Assembly (NCBI RefSeq): GCF_003570705.1
Contig: NZ_QWVT01000021.1
Coordinates: 47,882 to 111,881, forward strand
Length of the DNA: 64,000 nt
DNA from: Mesobacillus zeae
GTDB taxonomy: Bacteria > Bacillota > Bacilli > Bacillales > Cytobacillaceae
Reading direction: 5' to 3'
The notes beneath the pieces are model-generated. The model did no database searches. It was given only the letters and a program-made list of their open reading frames with translations, and was not told where the DNA came from. Shown one piece after another: positions 42,150-51,056 of the stretch (the first letter of the stretch is position 1; the number at the start of each line of letters is the position of its first letter). The position numbers were made by a program, and so were the translations under genes.

Positions 42150-42701
42150 TTACTGATTTGAATCAGTATAAACCCCAAAGAACTCAGGGACGTAATCCCA
42201 CTTATTCCCTTCCTGCGGCTTTTTGCCTTCAATTAGGTTCATCTGTGTCCGACGCCTTCTTAATTCCTGCATCTCGTCAAAATCAATGAATCTGATGGCA
42301 TCACTAGGGCAGACAGACGCACACATCGGTGAAATGCCTTCCCTCGTCCTGTCATAACACATATCGCATTTATACATTTTATTCTTTTCAAAGTCGAATT
42401 TCGGGATTCCAAACGGGCAGCCAAATGTACAGTTCCGACAGCCTATGCACTTTTCTTCCATCGCTGAGAGGACAACGCCTTCTTCTGTAATCTGGATAGC
42501 GTTCGCCGGACAAACGCGGGCACAGGCCGGGTCTTTGCACTGCATACACAGCATTGGAAATGTCTGCCGGGATTCGGTGAAATCGACATACTCGACATAG
42601 TTTCGTTCCTTCGCATCATGGTCTCCACACTCACGGCATGCCGCCTGGCAGGCACGGCAGCCTATGCAGCGTTCGAATTCAAGGTACATAATTTTATTCA
42701 T
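42150..42701 (-). CDS. 4x[4Fe-4S] electron-transfer subunit of a molybdoenzyme
   Basis: 183 residues. Four ferredoxin-type clusters: CIGCRACQAAC near 12-22, CMQCKDPACARVCPANAI near 52-70, CIGCRNCTFGCPFG near 87-100 and CDMCYDRTREGISPMCASVCP near 115-135. This is the HybA/FdnH/DmsB-type subunit that passes electrons between the molybdenum subunit and the membrane. No membrane anchor is present. It is 14 bp after the molybdenum subunit gene and 80 bp before the Rieske gene. Confidence 0.93.
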   Translation of the reverse strand: MNKIMYLEFERCIGCRACQAACRECGDHDAKERNYVEYVDFTESRQTFPMLCMQCKDPACARVCPANAIQITEEGVVLSAMEEKCIGCRNCTFGCPFGIPKFDFEKNKMYKCDMCYDRTREGISPMCASVCPSDAIRFIDFDEMQELRRRRTQMNLIEGKKPQEGNKWDYVPEFFGVYTDSNQ

Positions 42702-42715
42702 CTTTCGCCTACCTC

Positions 42716-44845
42716 CTATTTAGTTAGTTTCTCAAGCTTGACTGCACAAACTTTAAATTCCGGCATCCGTGAGAATGGGTCTAGCGCTGGACTTGTAAGC
42801 TGGTTGATGGATTGCTCTTTGCCCCAATGATAAGGGACAAACAGCGTGTCCTTACGTATAGCTTTAGTAATTCGGGCTGGGGCTGTCATCTCGCCGCGGG
42901 GTGTTGAAATCTTGACTCTTTCCCCGTTTTGGATCTGGTACTGGCTCGCCAGTTCTGGATGGATTTCAACAAATGGCTCAGGGCATTGATCCATCAGGAA
43001 TCCTACTCTCCGTGTCTGATTCCCTGTTAGGTAATGGAATACCACACGTCCTGTCGTCAGCCACAGTGGGTAACCGGTATTTGGAATTTCTCCTGGTTCC
43101 CTCCAGTCACAGACAGCAAGATTAGCCTTGCCATCTTCGGTCGCGAATTTATCTTTGAATACAGATGGCGTACCCATATGGTCTTCGGCAGGTGCCGGCC
43201 AGAACACGCCATCCTGGGCATCGATTTTTTCATATGTGACTCCATAGTAGTCGGCTTTTCCGCCTTTTGACGCAATTCTAAGCTCGTCAAAAATTTCCCT
43301 TGGCTCCTTATACGGGAAGAACTTCCCTTTTCCCATCCGCTCTGCGATCAGCTGCATGATTTCCCAGTCAGGCTTTGATTCCCCAATCGGATCGACAACC
43401 TTTCGGATCCGGATGACCCGGCCTTCAGTATTGGTAGTGGTGCCTTCATCTTCCGCCCATGTTGCAGTAGGAAGAACGACATCCGCAAGCTCCGCTGTTT
43501 CTGAAAGGAAAAAGTCGTTGACGACAAGGAAATCCAGGCCCTCGAGTGCTTTTTGGACATAATTGATATTTGGTGATGAAACAACCGGATTTGAGCAAAT
43601 AACATGAAGCCCCCGGATTGTTTTTGCTTCCATCAGGTTGAACATTTCATAAGCGGAGACACCTTCCTGAGGCATTTCCTCTGGCTCTATTCCCCATACT
43701 CCAGCGATATATTCCCTGTCCTTCGGGTTGGTGATTTTTCGGTAGCCTGGAAGCGCATCCGCCTTCTGTCCGTGCTCGCGGCCGCCCTGCCCATTACCCT
43801 GACCTGTTAAAGTGGCAACACCGGATGCAAATTTCCCGATCTGGCCTCTAAGAAGAGCCATTGATGTATAAAGGCTGACATTGTCTACCCCTTTTGTTTG
43901 CTGTTCTGCTCCACGGGCAAACATGACAACGGAGCGAGGGGATTTCCCGAATATATGGGCCGCCTTCACGATTTTTTCAACTGCGATGCCCGTTAGTTTT
44001 GCTGTATACTCCGGTGTGAATCTCGCAGTCATTTCCTTCAGCTCTTCAAAGTTGTTGCAGCGTTCGTTTACATATTCGGTATCTACATAGTCATGCTTGA
44101 TTAAAAGATGCATAATTCCGTTCGCAAGAGCCGAATCGGTACCCGGCAGCAGGTCGAGATGGACGTCGGCTACGCGTGCTGTTGGCGTTTCGCGCGGGTC
44201 AGCAACAATAATTTTTGCGCCTTTATCCTTCGCCTTCCAAAACCATTGAATACTTGTAGGGTGGCATTCAGCCGTGTTGGAACCTGCCATGAAGAAACAA
44301 TCGCTGTGCTCAAGTTCTGTCCATGGAAGTGTGGAGCCCCGGTCCATACCAAGGGTTTTGTTGAAGCCCCCAGCGGCTGAGCTCATGCAATAGCGCCCAT
44401 TATAGTCGATATAGCGGGTACCAAGTGCGACGCGGGCATATTTCCCAACAAGATAGCATTTCTCGTTTGTCATCGAAACACCGCCGTACACTCCGATTGC
44501 ATCCCTGCCGTATTCACCTTGGATTTCTTTATACTTCCGCTCAATCAAATCAAGCGCTTCTTCCCATGAAGATTCGACAAACTGGCCATTCTTCTTAATC
44601 AGCGGCCGTTTGATCCTATCAGGATGATCGATTGTCTGGTAGGCCGTTACACCTTTCGGGCACATTTTTCCTTTTGTCAGCACCCAGTCATAGCGGGGCT
44701 CGACACCTACTACCTTATTTGTTTTTTCATTGACGCGTATATGCATGCCGCACTGCATGCCGCAGTAACAACAGTGTGTTGCGACTAATTTTTCGCCTTT
44801 GCGGATTTGGTTTTTGACGCCTTCTTTAACGAGAAACTGGCTCAC
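42716..44845 (-). CDS. Molybdopterin oxidoreductase catalytic subunit, formate dehydrogenase-like (Cys form)
   Basis: 709 residues from GTG 44845, chosen for AGAAGG upstream; the longer frame lies within the upstream gene. An N-terminal [4Fe-4S] motif THCCYCGMQCGMHIRV...KMCPKG occupies residues ~20-65. Mo ligand Cys is in SNTAECHPTSIQWF near 215, the position of Sec/Cys in formate dehydrogenases; a His follows as in that family. GYRKITNPKDREYIAGVWG near 380 and TGQGNGQGGREHGQKADALP near 360-380 bind the pterin. The C-terminal WLTTGRVVFHYLTGNQTRR region is the DMSOR C-domain. No signal peptide, so the site is cytoplasmic. Formate or nitrate are the likely substrates. It overlaps the anchor gene by 20 bp. 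Confidence 0.88.
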   Translation of the reverse strand: MSQFLVKEGVKNQIRKGEKLVATHCCYCGMQCGMHIRVNEKTNKVVGVEPRYDWVLTKGKMCPKGVTAYQTIDHPDRIKRPLIKKNGQFVESSWEEALDLIERKYKEIQGEYGRDAIGVYGGVSMTNEKCYLVGKYARVALGTRYIDYNGRYCMSSAAGGFNKTLGMDRGSTLPWTELEHSDCFFMAGSNTAECHPTSIQWFWKAKDKGAKIIVADPRETPTARVADVHLDLLPGTDSALANGIMHLLIKHDYVDTEYVNERCNNFEELKEMTARFTPEYTAKLTGIAVEKIVKAAHIFGKSPRSVVMFARGAEQQTKGVDNVSLYTSMALLRGQIGKFASGVATLTGQGNGQGGREHGQKADALPGYRKITNPKDREYIAGVWGIEPEEMPQEGVSAYEMFNLMEAKTIRGLHVICSNPVVSSPNINYVQKALEGLDFLVVNDFFLSETAELADVVLPTATWAEDEGTTTNTEGRVIRIRKVVDPIGESKPDWEIMQLIAERMGKGKFFPYKEPREIFDELRIASKGGKADYYGVTYEKIDAQDGVFWPAPAEDHMGTPSVFKDKFATEDGKANLAVCDWREPGEIPNTGYPLWLTTGRVVFHYLTGNQTRRVGFLMDQCPEPFVEIHPELASQYQIQNGERVKISTPRGEMTAPARITKAIRKDTLFVPYHWGKEQSINQLTSPALDPFSRMPEFKVCAVKLEKLTK

Positions 44846-46001
44846 TATCCTTCTCCCCCTTGTAATCCTGCTCAATATCGATTCCATAAAACTCTTCTGA
44901 ACGTTTCTTGCTGAAGCCTGATAGATGGATTCCATTATTCGTATCGACAGGTCCGTATGGATTTCCTTTTGGGGCTTCCATATTCATTTGCTTCAGCGCG
45001 CGCATGCGCCTGCGGCAACCTGTACAGTAATCGGACAGCTGCGTCCCATCCGCTAGCCTTAAATCAAAGTTCTGGGCTTGCAGGATCGCTTGCACGTCTG
45101 CAATCTGGTCATCATTGCTGTACGGCTGTCTACAGCATTTGCAGGTTTTCGTATCCACTTTCACAACCTCCTGATAGCTCATTGGAACTGCAGCGGCCAA
45201 GGGCCTTACTGGTACGTGGAACAGCTTCCCGAATGGGAAATATACGAGCATGATGACCACCGTAACCTGATGTACAAGTGACATGTAATGGTGCATCCAG
45301 CCGTCAAAAAATGTGTAAAGCACTGTCAGGATCAATCCGGTTACCGTTACAGAAAGAAGGATGAGAAGCGGCAGGATATCAAATTCAAAACGCTGTGTGA
45401 CTTTGACATCATAGCTGCTGATTCGGCGCCACAGTGCCATTGACGCGCCAATCAGGACCATGATCGCCCCGATATTGAGTCCGTTGTAGACGATTTCGGC
45501 AAACAGCCCGTGTGCGGCCATTTTCATTGTAGGGATATTAAAAACAACAATTTGGTATGTTTCAGGATCAATTAGGTCGAATCTCATCCAGCCGAACGTC
45601 AGTCCAAACGTAATGGCAAAAGAAATGAGGCATCCCCAGGAAATCATCAAATGCTGGATGCCGCGGTACAGCCCCCGTTTAAAAATGAATTTCTGGAGGA
45701 TGATGTTATCAACAAGCGTTATGAGTACCGCTTTTGCACTCCATTTTAATCGCTCTTTTGTGAACAGGTTTTTCATGCTTCGGGAAGCGACACGGTTTGT
45801 CGCGGTCCGATAAAGCCAGAAGCTCATCCGGATTGTCAGTCCAACCGCAAATATTGCGGACGAAATGGCATACCCCAGAAGTGCCATATCTATATGCAAA
45901 AATTGGTCTGTGGCAACCCACATCGACAAAAACAAGACTAATAGAACTAAAAATGAATACATGCTGGTTTTCGAGTAAAAGGATTTCTCCAGCCTGTGCA
46001 T
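44826..46001 (-). CDS. Cytochrome-b/NarI-like membrane anchor with Cys-rich C-terminus
   Basis: 391 residues. About six membrane helices at residues ~15-40, 45-65, 118-145, 155-195, 210-235 and 240-265, with candidate heme histidines in GIQHLMISWG, MAAHGLFAEIV and HHYMSLVHQVTV, resembling NarI/HdrE-type subunits that oxidise or reduce menaquinone. A cytoplasmic tail (~285-340) carries TKTCKCCRQPYS and LSDYCTGCRRRMR, two CxxC-type pairs that could bind iron-sulfur or zinc. It is the first gene of the operon, with its stop inside the catalytic gene. Ribosome site GGGGGC precedes the ATG. Confidence 0.8.
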   Translation of the reverse strand: MHRLEKSFYSKTSMYSFLVLLVLFLSMWVATDQFLHIDMALLGYAISSAIFAVGLTIRMSFWLYRTATNRVASRSMKNLFTKERLKWSAKAVLITLVDNIILQKFIFKRGLYRGIQHLMISWGCLISFAITFGLTFGWMRFDLIDPETYQIVVFNIPTMKMAAHGLFAEIVYNGLNIGAIMVLIGASMALWRRISSYDVKVTQRFEFDILPLLILLSVTVTGLILTVLYTFFDGWMHHYMSLVHQVTVVIMLVYFPFGKLFHVPVRPLAAAVPMSYQEVVKVDTKTCKCCRQPYSNDDQIADVQAILQAQNFDLRLADGTQLSDYCTGCRRRMRALKQMNMEAPKGNPYGPVDTNNGIHLSGFSKKRSEEFYGIDIEQDYKGEKDSEPVSR

Positions 46002-46170
46002 ACCGTCTGCCCCCTAGTGAGATGAATTGATTTGAAAGTAATCATATCATGGTAAAACTGGTTAACTTCACAATAATTGTAAACACTTTGTGAATAGTGG
46101 AAACTAACCTATACTCTCGCTGTAACTATCATCATCCCTCATTACCATAGCGATTCTCTTTCATAATTAA

Positions 46171-46213
46171 ATTTTAAGGGACGGAAAATAAGACGTATGT
46201 GAAGTACGTCACA
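46171..46213 (-). promoter_or_regulatory. Fnr-dependent promoter of the Mo-enzyme operon
   Basis: TGTGAAGTACGTCACA at 46198-46213 matches the Fnr/Crp dyad TGTGA-N6-TCACA exactly. On the minus strand TAAAAT (46171-46176) is centred 32 bp downstream, the spacing of a class II activator at -41.5. Transcription would begin near 46164. Anaerobic induction is inferred; Crp-type control is excluded only by Bacillaceae practice. Confidence 0.7.
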
Positions 46214-46257
46214 TCTTGAAAATTCATTGCTGAATTGCACTTATATTTGCACCAATA

Positions 46258-46290
46258 ACAAAAAACACGCTGAAGCGTATCAGCGTGTTC
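46258..46290 (-). terminator. Terminator of the ThrE-type exporter operon
   Basis: Perfect stem AACACGCTGA/TCAGCGTGTT with a six-base loop, followed on the minus strand by TTTTTTGTTA. It lies 165 bases after the gene at 46454. Confidence 0.8.
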
Positions 46291-46453
46291 TACGAGTGCA
46301 GGAAAAAATCTGAGATGATTTATTTGTCATTATTTCCCGAGAAATAAACTTTGCCAAGAGTATTTCCAGACAAAAACAACTATAAATAAACAAATAATTC
46401 CTTTTTGTTTTTACTGTTTAATCAAACTAACATTATTTCTAATCTCAGTTTCA

Positions 46454-46894
46454 TTACTTTGGTGCCTTTCCCGACCTTCTGATTACAAGGTTAAGCACCT
46501 CGGAGAATACAAGTCCGACTGCAAGGGCACCGGAAATCATGGAAGCTTTTGCGGCCAACGTAACCGTTCCAATATAATCTTTTTCCACGAAATGCCTCAT
46601 GGCATCGTAAGAAAGCCCTCCAGGCACAAGCGGAATAATGCCTGCCACACTAAAAATGATAATAGGAGTTTTATAATGCTTTGCCATCACCTGGCTGATG
46701 ACTGCAATCAGGAAGGATGCAGCAAGTGTAGCCAGAATTGTCCCATATCCGTTATATTCAAGAATAAAATAAACCATCCAGCCAAGCATTCCGGAAATCC
46801 CGCATTTAACAAGTGATTCCTTTGGTGCGTTAAACATGATTCCAAACGCAGCTGAAGCAACAAAGCTTGTTACAAGCTGTGATATATAGACCAC
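46454..46894 (-). CDS. Threonine/serine exporter, small subunit (ThrE_2/DUF3815, YjjB-like)
   Basis: 146 residues with four to five membrane helices. The pattern VTSFVASAAFGIMFNAPKES at the start, ILATLAASFLIAVISQ in the middle and the GIIPLVPGGLSYDAMRH stretch near 85-100 are the hallmarks of the C-terminal half of ThrE exporters, found as a separate gene in Firmicutes and enterics. Paired with the large subunit gene 14 bp upstream. The pair may export threonine, serine or a carboxylate such as succinate, as YjjPB does. Confidence 0.87.
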   Translation of the reverse strand: MVYISQLVTSFVASAAFGIMFNAPKESLVKCGISGMLGWMVYFILEYNGYGTILATLAASFLIAVISQVMAKHYKTPIIIFSVAGIIPLVPGGLSYDAMRHFVEKDYIGTVTLAAKASMISGALAVGLVFSEVLNLVIRRSGKAPK

Positions 46895-46908
46895 TCAGGC
46901 CACCCCTA

Positions 46909-47667
46909 TTACAATAGTGATAAAACAACTGCTATGCCTGATCCAATTGCAAAAGCCGTCAGGAAGGCTTCGGCTCCTTTTGAAATTCCTGAAACAAGGT
47001 GCCCTGCCATAAGGTCCCGTACTGCGTTAGTAATCAGGAGCCCTGGTACAAGCGGCATGACTGAACCAATAATGATTTTATCAAGCTCCTGCCCAAGCCC
47101 CAGTGTTATAAAAGCAAATGACAGCAATCCAATGATGGTGGAGGCCAGGAACTCAGAGAAAAATTTCACCGGAACAAGCCGGTGAAAGTAGACGGCGCAT
47201 AAAAAGCCTCCTCCCCCCGCTGCAACTGACGGAAGGAAATCTACCCAGCTGCCCTTGAACATGATTGTAAAGCAGCCGCTGGCAACAGCAGCTGCTGCCA
47301 GCTGGTACATGAAAGAGTATGTCAGTTTCGCAGCTTCGATTTCCTTCAGCTCTGTCCAGGCTTCCAAAAGCCCGGTATCTCCGCTGCTGATTTTTCTAGA
47401 AACACTGTTGACCATCGCGACTTTTTTTAAATCGGTTGTCCGCTCCGAAATCCGGATCAGCTTTGTCTTTGCTGCACCCGTCTCTTCAATGGAAAAAAGG
47501 ATTACTGTAGGGGTCACATAGCTATGCGTCTGGCCAATGCCCAAGGCGGTCGCCATGCGCATCATTGTATCTTCAACCCGGTACGTTTCAGCCCCGCTTT
47601 GGAGCATGATTTTTCCGGCAAGAAGGCAGACATCCATTATGTCATATACTGAAGTTTGATTGTCCAT
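46909..47667 (-). CDS. Threonine/serine exporter, large subunit (ThrE/DUF1212, YjjP-like)
   Basis: 252 residues. A cytoplasmic domain covers ~1-110 with the family opening LAGKIMLQSGAETYRVEDTM and a TPTVILFSIEETG strand; five membrane helices follow from ~115, with the VMPLVPGLLITNAVRDLMAGH motif near 195-215 matching the small subunit GIIPLVPGG motif. The two ThrE halves together form the exporter. It is the first gene of the pair. Confidence 0.9.
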   Translation of the reverse strand: MDNQTSVYDIMDVCLLAGKIMLQSGAETYRVEDTMMRMATALGIGQTHSYVTPTVILFSIEETGAAKTKLIRISERTTDLKKVAMVNSVSRKISSGDTGLLEAWTELKEIEAAKLTYSFMYQLAAAAVASGCFTIMFKGSWVDFLPSVAAGGGGFLCAVYFHRLVPVKFFSEFLASTIIGLLSFAFITLGLGQELDKIIIGSVMPLVPGLLITNAVRDLMAGHLVSGISKGAEAFLTAFAIGSGIAVVLSLL

Positions 47668-47908
47668 TCATGTCCTCTCTAAAAGGGAATTTTCATCTTC
47701 TCTGCAACAGTGTAAAACATAAAAAAAAATGTATCAACAACATTCGAACAGCCGGAATTATTCGGACAATTATGTTTTTTCCCGACATGCTTCCAAGTGA
47801 AACTTCGACAGGCAATTAAAGCCAATCATGTAAAAAACAGATTCTTTCGAATATAATATAGCGAAAGAGGGTACCTCCTAATAACTATAAACAAAGGGGG
47901 ATAGAAAT

Positions 47909-49570
47909 ATGCTCGACTGCCGGGATGAAGTCCTTTTTTACACAAAGCAGCTTGTACAGATTGAAAGCATTGTCAACACCCTTGGTGAAAAGGAAATTGC
48001 ACATGTCCTATATTCAATGATTTCGTCCTTTCCGTATTATAAACAAAATCCTTTGCACCTGATCAAGTCGCCAACGATTGATGATAAGCTTGACAGATAT
48101 AATGTTTTAGCATTTGTGAAAGGAACAAAAAAAAGCACCAGCCGCGATACAGTGATCCTCATCGGCCATATCGATACCGTCGGGATAGACGATTTCACCC
48201 AGTTATCAGACTTGGCCTGCAATCCAGATGAACTTCTTCTCGCACTAAAAAGTGAAGCTCTACCTGATGCGGTCCGTGCCCATGCGGATTCCGGCGAGTG
48301 GATGTTCGGCCGGGGAACGCTTGATATGAAAAGCGGAGTTGCAAGCAATCTTTTTCTATTAAGGTATTATTCCGACCATCCTGAAGAATTGGAAGGCAAT
48401 CTAGTTTTTCTGGCGGAATGTGATAAAGAGGACAGCTCAAACGGGATATTGTCAGCATTGAAAGATTTGAAGCTTTGGAGAGAACAGCACGGTTTCGATT
48501 ACATTGCTGCCATCAATTCCGATTTTGCAGCTCCCCGCCATGAAGGGGATGAAAACCGCTATATATACAAAGGGACAGTCGGGAAACTGCTCCCTTCCTT
48601 TTTTATCACCGGGGCTGAAACCCATGTTGGATCCTGCTTTGAAGGCTTTGACCCTAACCTTGTTGCAGCGGAACTGACAAGGCAAATCGATTATAATCCC
48701 GATCTGTGCAACGAGGCACTCGGCGAGGTAACGCTCCCTCCGGTATCATTAAAGCAGACAGACATGAAGCCGTTATATACGGTACAGACGGCTTTAGCCG
48801 CGTATGTTTATTATAATTTTTTCATCCATTCCTGGACTCCTTCCGATGTGCTGGAAAAGCTTAGGGGCCAGGCGGAACTCGCTTTCCAGAATGCAATTAA
48901 TCTCTATACGGACCGCTACCGCCGCTTTTGCATTCTGAGCGGTGAAGCAGCACGCAACATCCCGTGGCAGAGCAGGGTCATGACATTTGCTGAAATGGAA
49001 AGAGTGCTTTTGGCAGCAAACGGAGATGAATATAAAGATAGTATAGAGAGTTTCAAAGAACAGCTTCTCCATGACGAAAGCCTTGACGTCAGGATGTTTT
49101 GCGCAAAAGTTGTGGAGGAAGCCTGGAAGTGGATGCCGGACAAAAGCCCGGCGATTATTCTATTTTATTCTTCTTTATATTCGCCAAGAGTGGAGATTGA
49201 GGGTAAAAACGCCAAGGAAAAGAAACTGATATCAGCACTTGACCAGGCGGTTGCTGATATCCAGCCTTCATACAGTAAACCAATAAAGGTCAGGGATTTC
49301 TTCCCCTATATCTCTGATATGAGCTTCATTGCAATAAGCGATGATGAAGAGTCTCTTGAAGCTGCAGCGAAGAACAACCCGGCGTGGGGATCGAAATTAT
49401 TCGTGGATTACCAAGATAAACGCGACCTCAATGTACCGGTAGTCAACATCGGGCCATATGGCCTTGACGCCCATAAAAGATACGAGCGGATGGAAATGCG
49501 TTATTCGTTGGAAATGGTCCCTAATCTAGCAAATTTGGTATTGAAGTACGTTTTGGAAAAGCAGGGATGA
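47909..49570 (+). CDS. rocB: M20-family peptidase RocB
   Basis: 553 residues. M20 metallopeptidase ligands: VILIGHIDTVG near 83-93 (His and Asp), FGRGTLDMKSG near 130-140 (bridging Asp), LAECDKEDSSNG near 165-175 and a late ligand region PVVNIGPYGLDAHKRYER near 510-530. The length and extra insert match RocB of the arginine utilisation group in Bacillus subtilis, whose exact reaction is unclear. GGGGG lies before the ATG. It is not next to rocA/D/E/F here, and no sigma-54 promoter precedes it, unlike rocABC in B. subtilis. Possible -10 TATAAT near 47847. Confidence 0.85.
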   Translation: MLDCRDEVLFYTKQLVQIESIVNTLGEKEIAHVLYSMISSFPYYKQNPLHLIKSPTIDDKLDRYNVLAFVKGTKKSTSRDTVILIGHIDTVGIDDFTQLSDLACNPDELLLALKSEALPDAVRAHADSGEWMFGRGTLDMKSGVASNLFLLRYYSDHPEELEGNLVFLAECDKEDSSNGILSALKDLKLWREQHGFDYIAAINSDFAAPRHEGDENRYIYKGTVGKLLPSFFITGAETHVGSCFEGFDPNLVAAELTRQIDYNPDLCNEALGEVTLPPVSLKQTDMKPLYTVQTALAAYVYYNFFIHSWTPSDVLEKLRGQAELAFQNAINLYTDRYRRFCILSGEAARNIPWQSRVMTFAEMERVLLAANGDEYKDSIESFKEQLLHDESLDVRMFCAKVVEEAWKWMPDKSPAIILFYSSLYSPRVEIEGKNAKEKKLISALDQAVADIQPSYSKPIKVRDFFPYISDMSFIAISDDEESLEAAAKNNPAWGSKLFVDYQDKRDLNVPVVNIGPYGLDAHKRYERMEMRYSLEMVPNLANLVLKYVLEKQG

Positions 49571-49577
49571 CCCATAA

Positions 49578-49618
49578 TTAAGGCCGGAATAGCATACATG
49601 CTGTCCCGGCCTATGCTT
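49578..49618. terminator. Terminator between converging rocB and acyl-CoA dehydrogenase genes
   Basis: AAGGCCGGAATAGCAT pairs with ATGCTGTCCCGGCCTA with two internal mismatches, followed by a short T-run on the plus strand. Confidence 0.55.
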
Positions 49619-49628
49619 TTCGCTATTG

Positions 49629-50780
49629 TCATGTTCTTGAATCTGCCTGCTTTGCCAACAGTTCAATTGTACTATCATCCATTGGCGGGTTATGCAGCCC
49701 CGCTCTTACATCCCGATAATATTTCTGTAGCGGGTTTTTGCCCGACAGGCTTCTTGCTCCAACGACTCTCATCGCCGAATCTACCACCTTGATCGCTCCA
49801 TTGGTCACAGCCATTTTGGCTGCACCCAGCTCAGGAGCCATCTGCGCTCTTTCCTTTTCTGCCGATGTGTCCCATTTTTTCGCTACCGAATATAGGAAAT
49901 GCCGCGCCCTCATTAGCTCAAACTCCATCTCGCCTATTTTCTGGCGCACAGCGGGAAGTTCGATAATAGATCCCTTGATGCTGTTCGGGCTGTATTCTTT
50001 GGCAAACCTTACAGCATAATCGCATGCTGCGGCGGCTATCCCCAGATAACACGCAGGGATATGAAGGAGCCAGCCGTTCGCTCCTTTTTTACCAGGAGTG
50101 AAGACCTCGACAAAGCAGTCATCCGCTACCATGACGTTTTCCAGTACCAAATCATGGCTCCCTGTCTCGCTCATGGCGATACTATCCCATGTTTCTTCGA
50201 TCCTCAGCCCTTCGGATTTTCGCGGAATCAGGAAGTTACCCGTTTCCCCACATGGTTCTGCGGCTGCGCTGACAATGAAATAATCAAGAACGGGTGCCAT
50301 CGTAGTAAAAGTCTTCCTTCCATTGACCACCCAGTGATTCCCTGTCTTGACAGCGGTTGTTTGCGGCAACCCTCCCCTTGTCGGGCTGCCTGTACCTGGT
50401 TCAGTCGCCGCACCATTTATCAGTGCGCCATTTTTTGCTTCATAACATATTTTTTCAAACAACTCTTCGTCCCACAGCTTTTTTTCGCCAAGGTTCTTGA
50501 GTATCCCGAGATGCCAGCCGATTGACAATGCCGTCGATCCGTCTCCTTCAGCAAGCCGCTCCTGAAGCCTTACCATTTCATAGAGGGAAATATCCTCGCC
50601 TCCAAACCTTACCGGAACAGTCAATGATGTATAGCCTGATTCCTTCAGGTCCGATATATTATCAAACGGAAACTGGCCCGCTGCCTCGGGATGATATGCA
50701 GCACGGCTTCTGAAGTTAACGGCAAGCTCTGACATCAGATTTAATTTTTCCTCAAGTGTTTTCAAATCCTGGAACTTCAT
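49629..50780 (-). CDS. Acyl-CoA dehydrogenase family protein (YdbM-like)
   Basis: 383 residues from ATG 50780 (AAGGAG nine bases upstream; 14 upstream codons are unsupported). ACAD fold: GAATEPGTGSPTRGGLPQTT near 120-135, NHWVVNGRKTFTTMAP near 145-160, MARHF-type helix MRARHFLYSVAKKWD near 290 and ARSLSGKNPLQKYYRDVRAG near 355 for the flavin end. It lacks the YEGTNEI motif and ends early, like YdbM and nitroalkane/DszC-type relatives, so it may oxidise an unusual acyl or act as a monooxygenase. Stands alone and converges with rocB; no sigma-54 promoter upstream. Confidence 0.85.
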   Translation of the reverse strand: MKFQDLKTLEEKLNLMSELAVNFRSRAAYHPEAAGQFPFDNISDLKESGYTSLTVPVRFGGEDISLYEMVRLQERLAEGDGSTALSIGWHLGILKNLGEKKLWDEELFEKICYEAKNGALINGAATEPGTGSPTRGGLPQTTAVKTGNHWVVNGRKTFTTMAPVLDYFIVSAAAEPCGETGNFLIPRKSEGLRIEETWDSIAMSETGSHDLVLENVMVADDCFVEVFTPGKKGANGWLLHIPACYLGIAAAACDYAVRFAKEYSPNSIKGSIIELPAVRQKIGEMEFELMRARHFLYSVAKKWDTSAEKERAQMAPELGAAKMAVTNGAIKVVDSAMRVVGARSLSGKNPLQKYYRDVRAGLHNPPMDDSTIELLAKQADSRT

Positions 50781-51056
50781 GTAATTACACTCCTTGTCAC
50801 GGCATGCAGGCAACTCCGGCATGTTCTTATTTACTCAAAGCGAATGAAAAAAAACATTCATCAAGCAATACCCTTTTTTCTTATCTGCTAACTATTATAT
50901 CAACAATTCACGGACGGGCGTCAAAAGCCTCTGAAATCACAAAGTGTTTTCTTGTTTTTCTCTTCATTTCTTATTAGTATATAGAGCATTGGAAATGTAT
51001 AATAGATATAATTAATTAGACTTAATACATAAAAACGTGATGAAAGGCTGATACAT

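Larger units (their letters stand above)
46014..46453. other. Upstream region of the Mo-enzyme operon and end of the exporter operon
   Basis: About 440 bp without a gene. It holds the Fnr-type site and -10 at 46171-46213, a leader of ~160 bases to the anchor gene start, and the hairpin at 46258-46290 that ends the exporter operon. The rest is AT-rich with nothing I can identify. Confidence 0.6.

Noticed and set aside
42716..44935. Mo catalytic subunit as a selenocysteine formate dehydrogenase
   Set aside because: The active-site residue is Cys (SNTAECHPT) with an ordinary codon; no in-frame UGA at that site.
47820..47908. Sigma-54 promoter upstream of rocB
   Set aside because: No TGGCAC-N5-TTGC match; only a weak sigma-A-like TATAAT is visible, unlike rocABC of B. 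subtilis.
50823..51056. T-box leader for glnS
   Set aside because: No GGGTGGNACCGCG antiterminator core or long structured leader.
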